Shown here: piece by piece, positions 33,909 through 43,473 of the stretch
Numbering within the stretch: the first letter of the stretch is position 1
How the letters are laid out: every line of letters begins with the position of its first letter
Source of the DNA: Methylomusa anaerophila
GTDB taxonomy: Bacteria; Bacillota; Negativicutes; Sporomusales; Sporomusaceae
NCBI RefSeq assembly: GCF_003966895.1
Contig: NZ_AP018449.1
Span: 1,908,501 to 1,972,500, forward strand
DNA: 64,000 nucleotides
Reading direction: 5' to 3'
Position numbers and translations under genes: made by a program
The notes under the pieces: model-generated
What the model was told of the DNA's origin: nothing
What the model saw: only the letters and a program-made list of their open reading frames with translations
Database searches by the model: none

Positions 33909-34217
33909 ATGAAACAGAATTTGAAGAATATACTAACAGGTGGAACTATGCAGCCAGGGGATTTTGAATATGATTGGCAAGAGTTTGCGAATAATAGACA
34001 AAAGTTATTAAAAGAAAAAATACTTACAGATAAGTTATCAGGAGAATACATAAATTGTAGTATTGTTTTTAATGAAGTACTGGAACAAGTGGATAACAAT
34101 GATTTAACGGATCTTATACGCAATGTTGCTATTACAAGAGAAAGTATAGCTAATTATATTCACTACAATCATGGTTTTTTGGATGGATTAAAATTAGCTT
34201 TGTCGTTACGATACTAA
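33909..34217 (+). CDS. Small acidic protein, function unknown
   Basis: A 102-aa protein with AAGGAGAGG upstream of ATG 33909. It looks wholly helical (FEYDWQEFANNRQKLLKEKI, VLEQVDNNDLTDLIRNVAIT) and ends LDGLKLALSLRY. It is transcribed from a promoter with a palindromic operator and is followed by a strong terminator, so it is a single-gene unit controlled by the divergent XRE protein. No family is recognised. Confidence 0.6.
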   Translation: MKQNLKNILTGGTMQPGDFEYDWQEFANNRQKLLKEKILTDKLSGEYINCSIVFNEVLEQVDNNDLTDLIRNVAITRESIANYIHYNHGFLDGLKLALSLRY

Positions 34218-34245
34218 AAATAATCACACACTCAAGGCAGAAAAA

Positions 34246-34282
34246 ATGGGAACAGTTTTGGGAACACTGTTCCCATTTTTTT
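34246..34282 (+). terminator. Strong terminator
   Basis: ATGGGAACAGT (34246-34256) pairs with ACTGTTCCCAT (34266-34276), followed by seven T. Confidence 0.9.
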
Positions 34283-34382
34283 AAACTCAAATCAATATTT
34301 TTTAGATAACTCACGTTGTAAAAACGTAGATTTTACGCGCTTTTAATCACTTTCGGTTCTTTACAATTACCATCCCAAACAG

Positions 34383-34447
34383 ACTTCAAAACCGTTCGCG
34401 GGGCGCTAATCCGTCCTGGGTGGGTTCGATTCCTACACGCTCCCGCC
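34383..34447 (+). pseudogene. Partial tRNA-Sec (3' two-thirds), probable att remnant
   Basis: The segment starts at a UCA anticodon loop (CTTCAAA), continues with a long variable arm of about 7 bp (CGGGGCG with its partner), a T-arm (GTGGG TTCGATT CCTAC), an 8-nt acceptor strand ACGCTCCC, then G and an encoded CCA. These are features of bacterial selenocysteine tRNA. The 5' half (expected GGGAGCGT and D-arm) is missing upstream, and the 5' anticodon-stem strand no longer pairs. Such 3' fragments are left by elements integrating into selC. Confidence 0.75.
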
Positions 34448-34677
34448 AGAGGAATGATAAGGCTTCTGAGGTTTTTGCCCCAGAGGTCTTTTGTTATTGA
34501 TGACGGATTGCGGAATGATTGACTAAAGACACGGTTGTCTCCTCGCTGTTTAGTTATTCAATAATAGCATATTATGTGCAAAGTAATAGAATGTAGATTT
34601 GTTTATAGCTCTGTATTTCTGTATTAAAGATAGTCTTGTACATAAAATGCAAAACATCGTTTATACTATAATTAATT

Positions 34678-34716
34678 ATTACGCATTGCGTAATCTTAAC
34701 ATATATGTTAAGATTA
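34678..34716. promoter_or_regulatory. Two adjacent palindromes upstream of the DUF6932-like gene
   Basis: ATTACGCA-T-TGCGTAAT (34678-34694) runs into a perfect 26-bp palindrome (34691-34716, centred on ATATAT). Promoter-like TATACTATAAT lies just before. They are likely operators for the HTH protein at 35316. Confidence 0.6.
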
Positions 34717-34755
34717 GCACTGGGGGGGGGAAACTATGATAGATGAGGTGACACA

Positions 34756-35163
34756 ATGCTGGCTTTTAATTCGGACGGATTACTACCACCAGGCGACTAC
34801 CCCATGACGCTGGATGTGTTAAAGCAGTCTTTGTTGGTAGTTGGGCCACCAGATACTCCTAACTGGAATCGTAGGTGGCGCCATTTACTGGTATGTAATC
34901 TTGAAATCTTGTGTAAGCAGCTCTTTCATGTACAAGATCTTTATCCTGGGAAAATCAGTAATATTTATATTGATGGCTCATTTGTAGAAGATAAAGAAAA
35001 TCCTAATGATATTGATGGCTATTTTGAATGTGATTACAAATTTTTTGCCACACGACAATTGCAGGATGAACTTAACCGGCTAGACCCGCATAAAACATGG
35101 ACATGGAATAATGAGAGTCGCAGGTCGCATTATATTTCGACAAAAAAGCAACTTCCTAATTGA
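34756..35163 (+). CDS. DUF6932-like nucleotidyltransferase-fold protein, C-terminally short
   Basis: A 135-aa protein from ATG 34756 with GAGGTGAC upstream. FNSDGLLPPGDYPMTLDVLK is the typical family start, and NIYIDGSFVEDKENPNDIDG is the nucleotidyltransferase-like motif. As I recall, relatives continue past the KKQLP segment with a W-H-KYRVELYP block. Here a stop follows two residues after LP, so the gene may be truncated. It pairs with the HTH gene 150 nt downstream, like a toxin-antitoxin or regulatory pair. Confidence 0.65.
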   Translation: MLAFNSDGLLPPGDYPMTLDVLKQSLLVVGPPDTPNWNRRWRHLLVCNLEILCKQLFHVQDLYPGKISNIYIDGSFVEDKENPNDIDGYFECDYKFFATRQLQDELNRLDPHKTWTWNNESRRSHYISTKKQLPN

Positions 35164-35315
35164 GTTACTTAGTATACATAAGACACTGATATTAAATTGA
35201 ATAAAAATATGATTATGATAATAAAAAATTACTAAAGACGAAATATAAACTTGCCACATTCCCCCTTTGGCAAGTATAAAATATACAATAGAAAATAATT
35301 GAAAGGAGCATCTAT

Positions 35316-35771
35316 ATGATTCGCACAGAAAAAGAATATCAGGATGCTTTGCTCAAACTAAAAAAAGATCTTGAATATATTGAGATTCAGAAAAAGACAT
35401 TAGAGCAAACAGATTTAAGTACAGAAGAAATCAATAGAGCTATGGAACCAGTTTGGAGTTTTCACTATCAATTACGTGAAGGGGTAGAATACTATGAGAG
35501 GATTAAACGTGGTGATTTTGAAGCTGTAATTAATCTAACTCAAATTGGTAGAGTTTTAATTGGTCTTAGAATATACCGAAATATGTCCCAAAAGACGTTA
35601 GCAGATTTATTAGGAGTTTCTGAAGCTCAAGTATCAAGGGATGAAAGAAATGAATATCATGGCATTACAATAGAGAAAGCGCAAAAAATTATAAATGTTT
35701 TGGGTGTGAACATTAAGTTGACTTTTGACATAACTACTCAGTCCCCTGATCCGAATTTGATAGCAAGTTAA
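35316..35771 (+). CDS. HTH protein, HigA/antitoxin-like
   Basis: A 151-aa protein with GAAAGGAG before ATG 35316. The N-terminal 80 residues are a charged helical region (YQDALLKLKKDLEYIEIQKK); the C-terminal half is an XRE domain (IGLRIYRNMSQKTLADLLGV, SEAQVSRDERNEYHGITIEK). The combination is typical of antitoxins or autoregulators linked to DUF6932-like proteins. The palindromes at 34678-34716 are candidate targets. Confidence 0.75.
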   Translation: MIRTEKEYQDALLKLKKDLEYIEIQKKTLEQTDLSTEEINRAMEPVWSFHYQLREGVEYYERIKRGDFEAVINLTQIGRVLIGLRIYRNMSQKTLADLLGVSEAQVSRDERNEYHGITIEKAQKIINVLGVNIKLTFDITTQSPDPNLIAS

Positions 35772-35973
35772 AATTAAAAAGCTTTCTATAAGATTAATAT
35801 TTGTGATGTTCTTAAATGAAATGATTTGCCTTCCTAAAAAAGGGTAAACATTCATTTGGCATGCTTGAGGCGATACAACGTATAAATTCTTCCATAATTG
35901 GTAATACTAATCATGTGTACACACAACAGATGACCGCAAAAGCGGAGTCTGCAAATTTCTCTTCTCCTTTTTT

Positions 35974-36014
35974 ACGAACAAGACCACCAACGGCGCTGGT
36001 CTTGTTCGTTTTTT
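35974..36014 (+). terminator. Strong terminator
   Basis: A 13-bp perfect stem (ACGAACAAGACCA, 35974-35986, with 35997-36009) followed by six T. It lies within a 70-aa open frame at 35861-36073, which is therefore not taken as a gene. Confidence 0.9.
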
Positions 36015-36168
36015 ATGGGATTTGCTACTCCGCTCTACCTGCTCAATTATGCTTACCGCTATCCCTCCTGTAAAATTAGCGTTTATTCCCTTATTGGTTA
36101 GTTCGGATAGAATATGTTTAATCTGGCTTGGGACATACTAACCTCAGAGGTTGAAGGGAGTGAGTTAC

Positions 36169-36795
36169 TTGGAAGTTACACAAGACATGGTTATTCAAGC
36201 AGTAAGAACACTGCATAATCTGATATATGAACAATGGAAAACACAGTTATTTCTATCTCCAAAATGGTTTGGAATCGTAGCTTTCATTATATTTTCATAC
36301 ATACTGTGCTTTCGGCTTTTGGACAAGACCCGATATACCCGTTTGTTTCTCTTTGGTTCATTGATTACCGTTTTTTACACAGTTTATGATATCATTGGCG
36401 TTAATTTTCTTTTGTGGCATTATACATTTCGTATTGTCCCAACGATGCCGAGTATAATGCTTGATAATCTAACTATTATTCCGCTGTATTCGATGCTTGT
36501 GTTTCAATATACAAAGACGTGGACGAGCTTTGCTGCATTTTACGCGGTACTGGCCGCGATGCTATCTTACGGGTTGCCTATGTTTGGTATCGTGAAAGTT
36601 ATAAACTGGAGTATATTATATAATATTGTATTGGTAGTTTTCCTCGGCCTATTGGCAAGAGCTGTAGTTATTGGAATTGAGCGGCTTGAAGAAAAAGCAG
36701 GATCAGAATTATCTACGCCAGCGTCGACACACCTTACGCCTCAACCTGTGTTAAAGCATATGGAGCGTGAGTCGGAAGATAGGAATGAGCCGTAA
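36169..36795 (+). CDS. CBO0543-like integral membrane protein
   Basis: About 208 aa with five membrane segments (for example WFGIVAFIIFSYILCF, LFLFGSLITVFYTVYDII, FYAVLAAMLSYGLPMFGIV, ILYNIVLVVFLGLLARAVV) and a hydrophilic C-terminus. Proteins of this kind are common in spore-forming Firmicutes and have no settled function. The start is TTG 36169 behind GGGAGTGAG; a frame is open from 36151. Confidence 0.65.
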   Translation: MEVTQDMVIQAVRTLHNLIYEQWKTQLFLSPKWFGIVAFIIFSYILCFRLLDKTRYTRLFLFGSLITVFYTVYDIIGVNFLLWHYTFRIVPTMPSIMLDNLTIIPLYSMLVFQYTKTWTSFAAFYAVLAAMLSYGLPMFGIVKVINWSILYNIVLVVFLGLLARAVVIGIERLEEKAGSELSTPASTHLTPQPVLKHMERESEDRNEP

Positions 36796-36820
36796 GCATG
36801 GACCAAAAGCATACTCGCAC

Positions 36821-36855
36821 AAAAAGACGGCGTTTCAGATTATATTGAAACGCCG
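36821..36855 (-). terminator. Terminator of the katG transcript
   Basis: GGCGTTTCA (36829-36837) pairs with TGAAACGCC (36846-36854). On the minus strand the stem is followed by GTCTTTTTG. Confidence 0.7.
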
Positions 36856-36987
36856 CCCTCACATGTTGCTTATAGCTTCCATAGCGGTCAGAATCCGACA
36901 ATTCGCAGCGGTTATTGCGTCCCGATCATCCGATTTACAGATCAGGATACGCTTCAGAAACCCGCGAAGACGTTTTTTTTTAAAAGA

Positions 36988-39192
<2,205 letters not shown>

Positions 39193-39304
39193 TTATTTAC
39201 GTGATACTGTGAAATTGAAGTACTGCGCTGCGGTATCCAGCTAGCTATGCTGCTCCTTAAGGTATAATGCATGCGCTGACTGGTTATTACTGTCTACCCG
39301 GGCA

Positions 39305-39736
39305 TCAGCCTCCTTCCTCTTCACTGTTCAGACACTGGGGGCATACGCCGCGGAAAAGAACATCTTTCTGAGTAATCTTGAACTTATCCAGCCCTTCCAC
39401 CTCAACAGCGTCTACATCCACCGCGAAGTCGTATATCTTCCCGCAGGTTTCGCACTTAAAATGGCCGTGCCTAGTCATAATGATGTCATACCTCATCTCG
39501 TTTTCCTCGATATTGACGAGTTTAACCAGATTGGCATCGACGAACAGCTTTAAAGTGTTGTAAATTGTCATTTTGGACAGCGACGGAATTTCGGTGATCA
39601 GGTTGTTGTATATTTCGTCGACTGTCGGGTGACTCTGTGCGGTCATCAGATAGGCCAGCACTTTTATCCTGGGATAGGTGGGGCGGATATTACTGTGTTC
39701 AAGCACTTCCGCAATCCGGTTTGCCGACTGGCGCAT
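39305..39736 (-). CDS. perR: Fur-family regulator, PerR type
   Basis: A 143-aa protein from ATG 39736 behind GAAGGTG. The winged helix spans NIRPTYPRIKVLAYLMTAQS and LSKMTIYNTLKLFVDANLVK. HGHFKCETCGKIYDF and GVCPQCLNS give the two CxxC zinc pairs of Fur/PerR proteins. It lies upstream of katG on the same strand, and its own promoter carries a perfect Per box, so peroxide control of both genes is likely. Fur and Zur remain alternatives from sequence alone. Confidence 0.88.
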   Translation of the reverse strand: MRQSANRIAEVLEHSNIRPTYPRIKVLAYLMTAQSHPTVDEIYNNLITEIPSLSKMTIYNTLKLFVDANLVKLVNIEENEMRYDIIMTRHGHFKCETCGKIYDFAVDVDAVEVEGLDKFKITQKDVLFRGVCPQCLNSEEEGG

Positions 39737-39782
39737 GCTAACACCTTCTTTTAATCGAGTTAGCAAAATATATATTATTTGT

Positions 39783-39797
39783 TTATAATGATTATAA
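39783..39797. promoter_or_regulatory. Per box (7-1-7 inverted repeat)
   Basis: TTATAATGATTATAA is an exact match to the PerR/Fur consensus TTATAATnATTATAA, 47 nt upstream of the perR start. It indicates autoregulation. Confidence 0.85.
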
Positions 39798-39938
39798 ATT
39801 TATTGTAATTGCAAATTCTCCTTGGTGTCAATAGGGTTAGGCCGTAATTGTTGTTCCGTAATTAACATTTTTTAATATTTCTCCTCGGTTAAGAAATTTT
39901 CCTTCCGCGTATTGCCTATAAGGACGCATTGACGCTAT

Positions 39939-40121
39939 TGTCAAGATGCAGGCAGTGAGAAAGATAAAATCGCTGCCGCTTTAGTCGTAACCAAACGAGC
40001 GGAAGACTATGGTGTAATGCCCATCAGGACGAAAGTGCCAATCATGCGAGTTCCCGCGTATGCCTTTTTATATTTGCTTGGACATGCTGAGAAGGCTGGG
40101 CATTTGGGGGTACAGCCATAG
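39939..40121 (+). pseudogene. Possible decayed gene fragment
   Basis: A + strand frame is open to TAG 40119-40121 and reads like protein (AAALVVTKRAEDYGVMPIRT, then a hydrophobic YAFLYLLGHAEKAGHL). It has no start codon with a ribosome site and is interrupted upstream. No family is recognised; it may be chance. Nothing else is visible between the Per box and the gene at 40201. Confidence 0.25.
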
Positions 40122-40200
40122 GTCGGTTTTCTGTATGTAGGAAGGATTTGTTTCTCTTTTTGCCGAATGTAAATATATATAAAGAAGGAGGGGATGAGTT

Positions 40201-40386
40201 ATGTCTGACGGTTTGATTATTTGGGTGAATGGAGATATGAGCGAACAAATAATTGATTTTAATGGTCAATATGTCTTGGTTAGAATAAGCGATAAACAGA
40301 AAATACTACTTGGGAAAACACTGGAAGAAGCGGAAGAAAAATTAAAAGAAATGGGCAGGGATGATATCATAGCCCAGCTGAAGTAA
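40201..40386 (+). CDS. Small protein, function unknown
   Basis: A 61-aa protein with a very strong Shine-Dalgarno (AAGGAGGGG) before ATG 40201 and a terminator right after it, so it is expressed as its own unit. The sequence has beta strands (LIIWVNGDMSEQIIDFNGQY) and then an acidic helix (KTLEEAEEKLKEMGRDDIIA). No family is recognised. Confidence 0.65.
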   Translation: MSDGLIIWVNGDMSEQIIDFNGQYVLVRISDKQKILLGKTLEEAEEKLKEMGRDDIIAQLK

Positions 40387-40413
40387 TAGCCCGAAACATT
40401 ATTATCCCCGGCG

Positions 40414-40442
40414 GAAGACCGGGGATTTTTTTGTGCGGTTTT
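40414..40442 (+). terminator. Terminator
   Basis: ATCCCCGG (40414-40421) pairs with CCGGGGAT (40429-40436), followed by a T-run. The 250 nt from here to glgC show no gene. Confidence 0.85.
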
Positions 40443-40693
40443 TTATTCACTTGTTTATGTCGTCGAATTATTTCTCCTATGAAAGATAGTTTCAGAGGGA
40501 AAGGGCGAAATCGGTTCATACTGTCCTTTTTAGTATCACCGATAAGTGCACACCCTTGGACGAATATCCCGGAAAGGGTGAATTAAGGGGTGGCATAGTA
40601 ATTGCATTAGTTACGTACATAACCGTCAATTCATATTGACACGGCGTCGGATGGTAAAATTTTAAACCAATTCTAAATATAGGAGTTGATTTT

Positions 40694-41971
40694 ATGTATT
40701 TAGATCCCAATTTCCGTTCATTTCACGCTGATTCAATTGAACAAGAACGAGTATTGGCCGGCTTGTCACCTGCAGATCGGACCACGTCTCCCAAAGAGTG
40801 CATAGCCATGGTGCTGGCAGGCGGCAAGGGGACCCGCCTGGCTGCGCTAACCACATTGCTTCCCAAGCCGGCCGTACCATTTGGCGGCAGGCACAGACTT
40901 ATTGATTTTTCCTTAAGCAATTGTTACAACTCAGGCATTGATACGGTAGGCGTATTAACTTCCAATGTCTGCTTCGAACTGGACGACCATATTTGTTCAG
41001 CTGGCGGTAACGGACTGCAGCAGGCATCAGGGGCGGTGTATGCGCTTGCGCCGGCTCAATGCAAGAACAGACGGGATTCATATAAAGGGACAGCCAACGC
41101 CATATATGAAAATATTGCTTTCGTCGAGAAATTCGCTCCCGAATATGTAGTCATTTTGTCCGGTGACCATGTTTACAAAATGGACTATAACTTGCTGCTT
41201 AACTACCACAAAGAAAAAGGGGCTGACGTAACCATCTCAGTTATCGAAGTACCCTGGCCCGAGGCGCCGCGTTTCGGAATAATGAATACTCTTCCCGATG
41301 GAAAGATTGACGAGTTTGTTGAAAAACCTCCGCACCCCAAGAGCAATTTGGCTTCTATGGGCGTTTATGTATTCTCCTGGGCTAAATTAAGGGATTATTT
41401 GGAAGCTGACGAGGCCGATCCCGGCTCTAGCCATGATTTCGGGAAAAACATTATTCCTGCTATGCTGGACAAGGGAGAGAAGCTGTACGCTTACCGGTTC
41501 GACGGCTACTGGAAGGACGTTGGCACAGTGGAGAGCCTTTTCGAGGCGCATATGGATCTGTTAGCGAATCGGCCGGCGTTTGACCTGCAGGAAATGGATT
41601 GGCCCATATATTCCACTTCGCCGGCCAGGCTTTCCGATCTGAGAAAGACAATCGGCCGTTACGGGCATTCTCTGATCAGTGCGGATAGTTCGGTTTTGGG
41701 GGAAGTGGAAACTTCTGTCATATTTCACGGCACTTATATCGCGACAGGCGCTCAAGTCAAGAATTCAGTTATTATGCCTGGCGCGGTTATAGGTCCCGAT
41801 GCTTATATCGAAAAGGCTATGATCGGACCCGGAGCCGTTGTCCGGAACGGTTGCGTCGTATGCGGCGGCGGTGATACGCCCGTTGCTGTCGTAGGTGAAA
41901 AAGCCGTTGCTTTTCCGGCAAAAAGAAGACTGATATTTGATAAATCTAAATCTGTCTGCGTTGGCGCCTGA
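40694..41971 (+). CDS. glgC: Glucose-1-phosphate adenylyltransferase
   Basis: A 425-aa enzyme making ADP-glucose from glucose-1-phosphate and ATP, the first committed step of glycogen synthesis. The nucleotide loop is MVLAGGKGTRLAALTTLLPK, followed by KPAVPFGGRHRLIDFSLSNC. YVVILSGDHVYKMDYNLLL holds the metal-binding Asp, and VEKPPHPKSNLASMGVYVF is the sugar-phosphate site. The C-terminal third is the left-handed beta-helix (VIMPGAVIGPDAYIEKAMIG). ATG 40694 has AGGAG upstream. No glgD-type paralogue follows, so a homotetramer is likely. Confidence 0.96.
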   Translation: MYLDPNFRSFHADSIEQERVLAGLSPADRTTSPKECIAMVLAGGKGTRLAALTTLLPKPAVPFGGRHRLIDFSLSNCYNSGIDTVGVLTSNVCFELDDHICSAGGNGLQQASGAVYALAPAQCKNRRDSYKGTANAIYENIAFVEKFAPEYVVILSGDHVYKMDYNLLLNYHKEKGADVTISVIEVPWPEAPRFGIMNTLPDGKIDEFVEKPPHPKSNLASMGVYVFSWAKLRDYLEADEADPGSSHDFGKNIIPAMLDKGEKLYAYRFDGYWKDVGTVESLFEAHMDLLANRPAFDLQEMDWPIYSTSPARLSDLRKTIGRYGHSLISADSSVLGEVETSVIFHGTYIATGAQVKNSVIMPGAVIGPDAYIEKAMIGPGAVVRNGCVVCGGGDTPVAVVGEKAVAFPAKRRLIFDKSKSVCVGA

Positions 41972-42027
41972 TAAAACGCAGTGAGGTGTCATTGTAACAG
42001 ACAAAACCGTTGGGAGATGGTGAAAAA

Positions 42028-43464
42028 ATGAGGTCGGTGCTGTTCGTGGCTGCCGAAGCTCATCCCTTCATTAAAACCGGGGGTTTGGGCGATGCAGTCG
42101 GTTCGTTGCCGCAAGAATTGAAAAAGCAGGGAGTCGAAGTTCGGGTCATTCTTCCCAAGCATGATAAAATTCCTGCCCATTGGCGGGAACAGATGATACA
42201 TCTTAAGACCATTTATGTACCTCTGGGTTGGCGGAACCAGTATTGCGGCATTGAAATGCTTGAGTACAACAGCGTAACGTATTATTTTATCGACAATGAA
42301 TATTACTTTAAGCGATCGGGGCTTTATGACTGCTATGACGACGCGGAACGATTCGCTTATTTTTGCCGGGCAGTTCTGGAGTCATTGCCTTACCTTAATT
42401 TTGAGCCGCAGGTTTTGCACTGCCATGATTGGCATACCGCCATACTGCCGGTATTGTTGGCGGCCCATTACCAACACAAGCCCGGCTACTCCCAACTTCG
42501 AACAATGTTAACGATTCACAACATTCTCTACCAGGGAGTTTTCGATTCGTCCATAATGGGGGATATATTGGAACTCAACCCGGCTGAATATTTTACCGGC
42601 GACAAGCTGGAATTTTATGGTCAGGTTAATTTTTTAAAAGCAGGGATCGTTTATACTGACGTTATCACCACCGTAAGCCCGGCCTACGCCAGGGAAATCG
42701 TCACCCTCGAAGGCGGGCGGCAGCTGGATGACGTTCTGCGGCAGCGCCAGCACGATATTTACGGCATCTTGAATGGAATCGACAATGATCTCTACAATCC
42801 TGCCAACGATAAAATTATTTTTCAGAACTATACATGGGATTCTGTGGAACAAAGGTCTGTTAACAAGACGCGGCTCCAGGAATATCTCAGTTTACCTGTA
42901 AACCCGGACGTGCCGATGATTGCCCTTGTTTCCCAACTGATTAACTTTCAGGGAATCGACCTAGTGACGGAAATACTGGATGACCTTATGGCGATGGATT
43001 TGCAATTGGTGGTTATGGGCAAGGGCGACGAGGATTATGAAAATGTATTCCAGGTAGCGGCGCATCACTATCCGGCCAAGCTTTCCGCGAATATTTTCGA
43101 TGACGAGACCTTGGCCCGCCGCATCTTCGCCGCCGGCGATCTTTATTTAATGCCCTCATTGGCTGAACCTTGCGGTACCAACCAATTAGTTGCGCTTAGA
43201 TACGGCTGTGTGCCGCTAGTGCGGGAAACAGGCGGACTGCAAAACACCGTCAGGCCTTATAATGAGTTTACCGGCGAAGGGAATGGCTTCAGCTTCATCG
43301 AATATAGTGTACGGAACCTGATGCACGCTATAGAGCGGGCCATAGGATTTTATCATGAACCGAAAGTTTGGCCGCAAATTGTTACAGCTGCCATGAAATC
43401 AGACGTTGGTTGGAGTAATTCGGCTATAGAATATCGCGACCTCTATGATCTATTGGTGAAGTGA
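42028..43464 (+). CDS. glgA: Glycogen synthase (ADP-glucose type)
   Basis: A 478-aa GT5 glycosyltransferase that extends alpha-1,4-glucan. The N-terminal KTGGLGDAVGSLPQELKKQG contains the KxGGL motif, and TPLVRETGGLQNTV-like sequence near the end (VPLVRETGGLQNTVRPYNEF) holds the second Gly loop and conserved Glu. ATG 42028 is behind GGGAGATGG. It follows glgC by 56 nt and precedes the phosphorylase by 9 nt, one operon. Confidence 0.95.
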   Translation: MRSVLFVAAEAHPFIKTGGLGDAVGSLPQELKKQGVEVRVILPKHDKIPAHWREQMIHLKTIYVPLGWRNQYCGIEMLEYNSVTYYFIDNEYYFKRSGLYDCYDDAERFAYFCRAVLESLPYLNFEPQVLHCHDWHTAILPVLLAAHYQHKPGYSQLRTMLTIHNILYQGVFDSSIMGDILELNPAEYFTGDKLEFYGQVNFLKAGIVYTDVITTVSPAYAREIVTLEGGRQLDDVLRQRQHDIYGILNGIDNDLYNPANDKIIFQNYTWDSVEQRSVNKTRLQEYLSLPVNPDVPMIALVSQLINFQGIDLVTEILDDLMAMDLQLVVMGKGDEDYENVFQVAAHHYPAKLSANIFDDETLARRIFAAGDLYLMPSLAEPCGTNQLVALRYGCVPLVRETGGLQNTVRPYNEFTGEGNGFSFIEYSVRNLMHAIERAIGFYHEPKVWPQIVTAAMKSDVGWSNSAIEYRDLYDLLVK

Positions 43465-43473
43465 GGGGGCAAC

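Noticed and set aside
34383..34447. Functional selenocysteine tRNA
   Set aside because: The 5' acceptor strand and D-arm are missing, so only a fragment remains.
35861..36073. 70-aa open frame
   Set aside because: It runs through a perfect 13-bp terminator stem with T-run and has no ribosome site.
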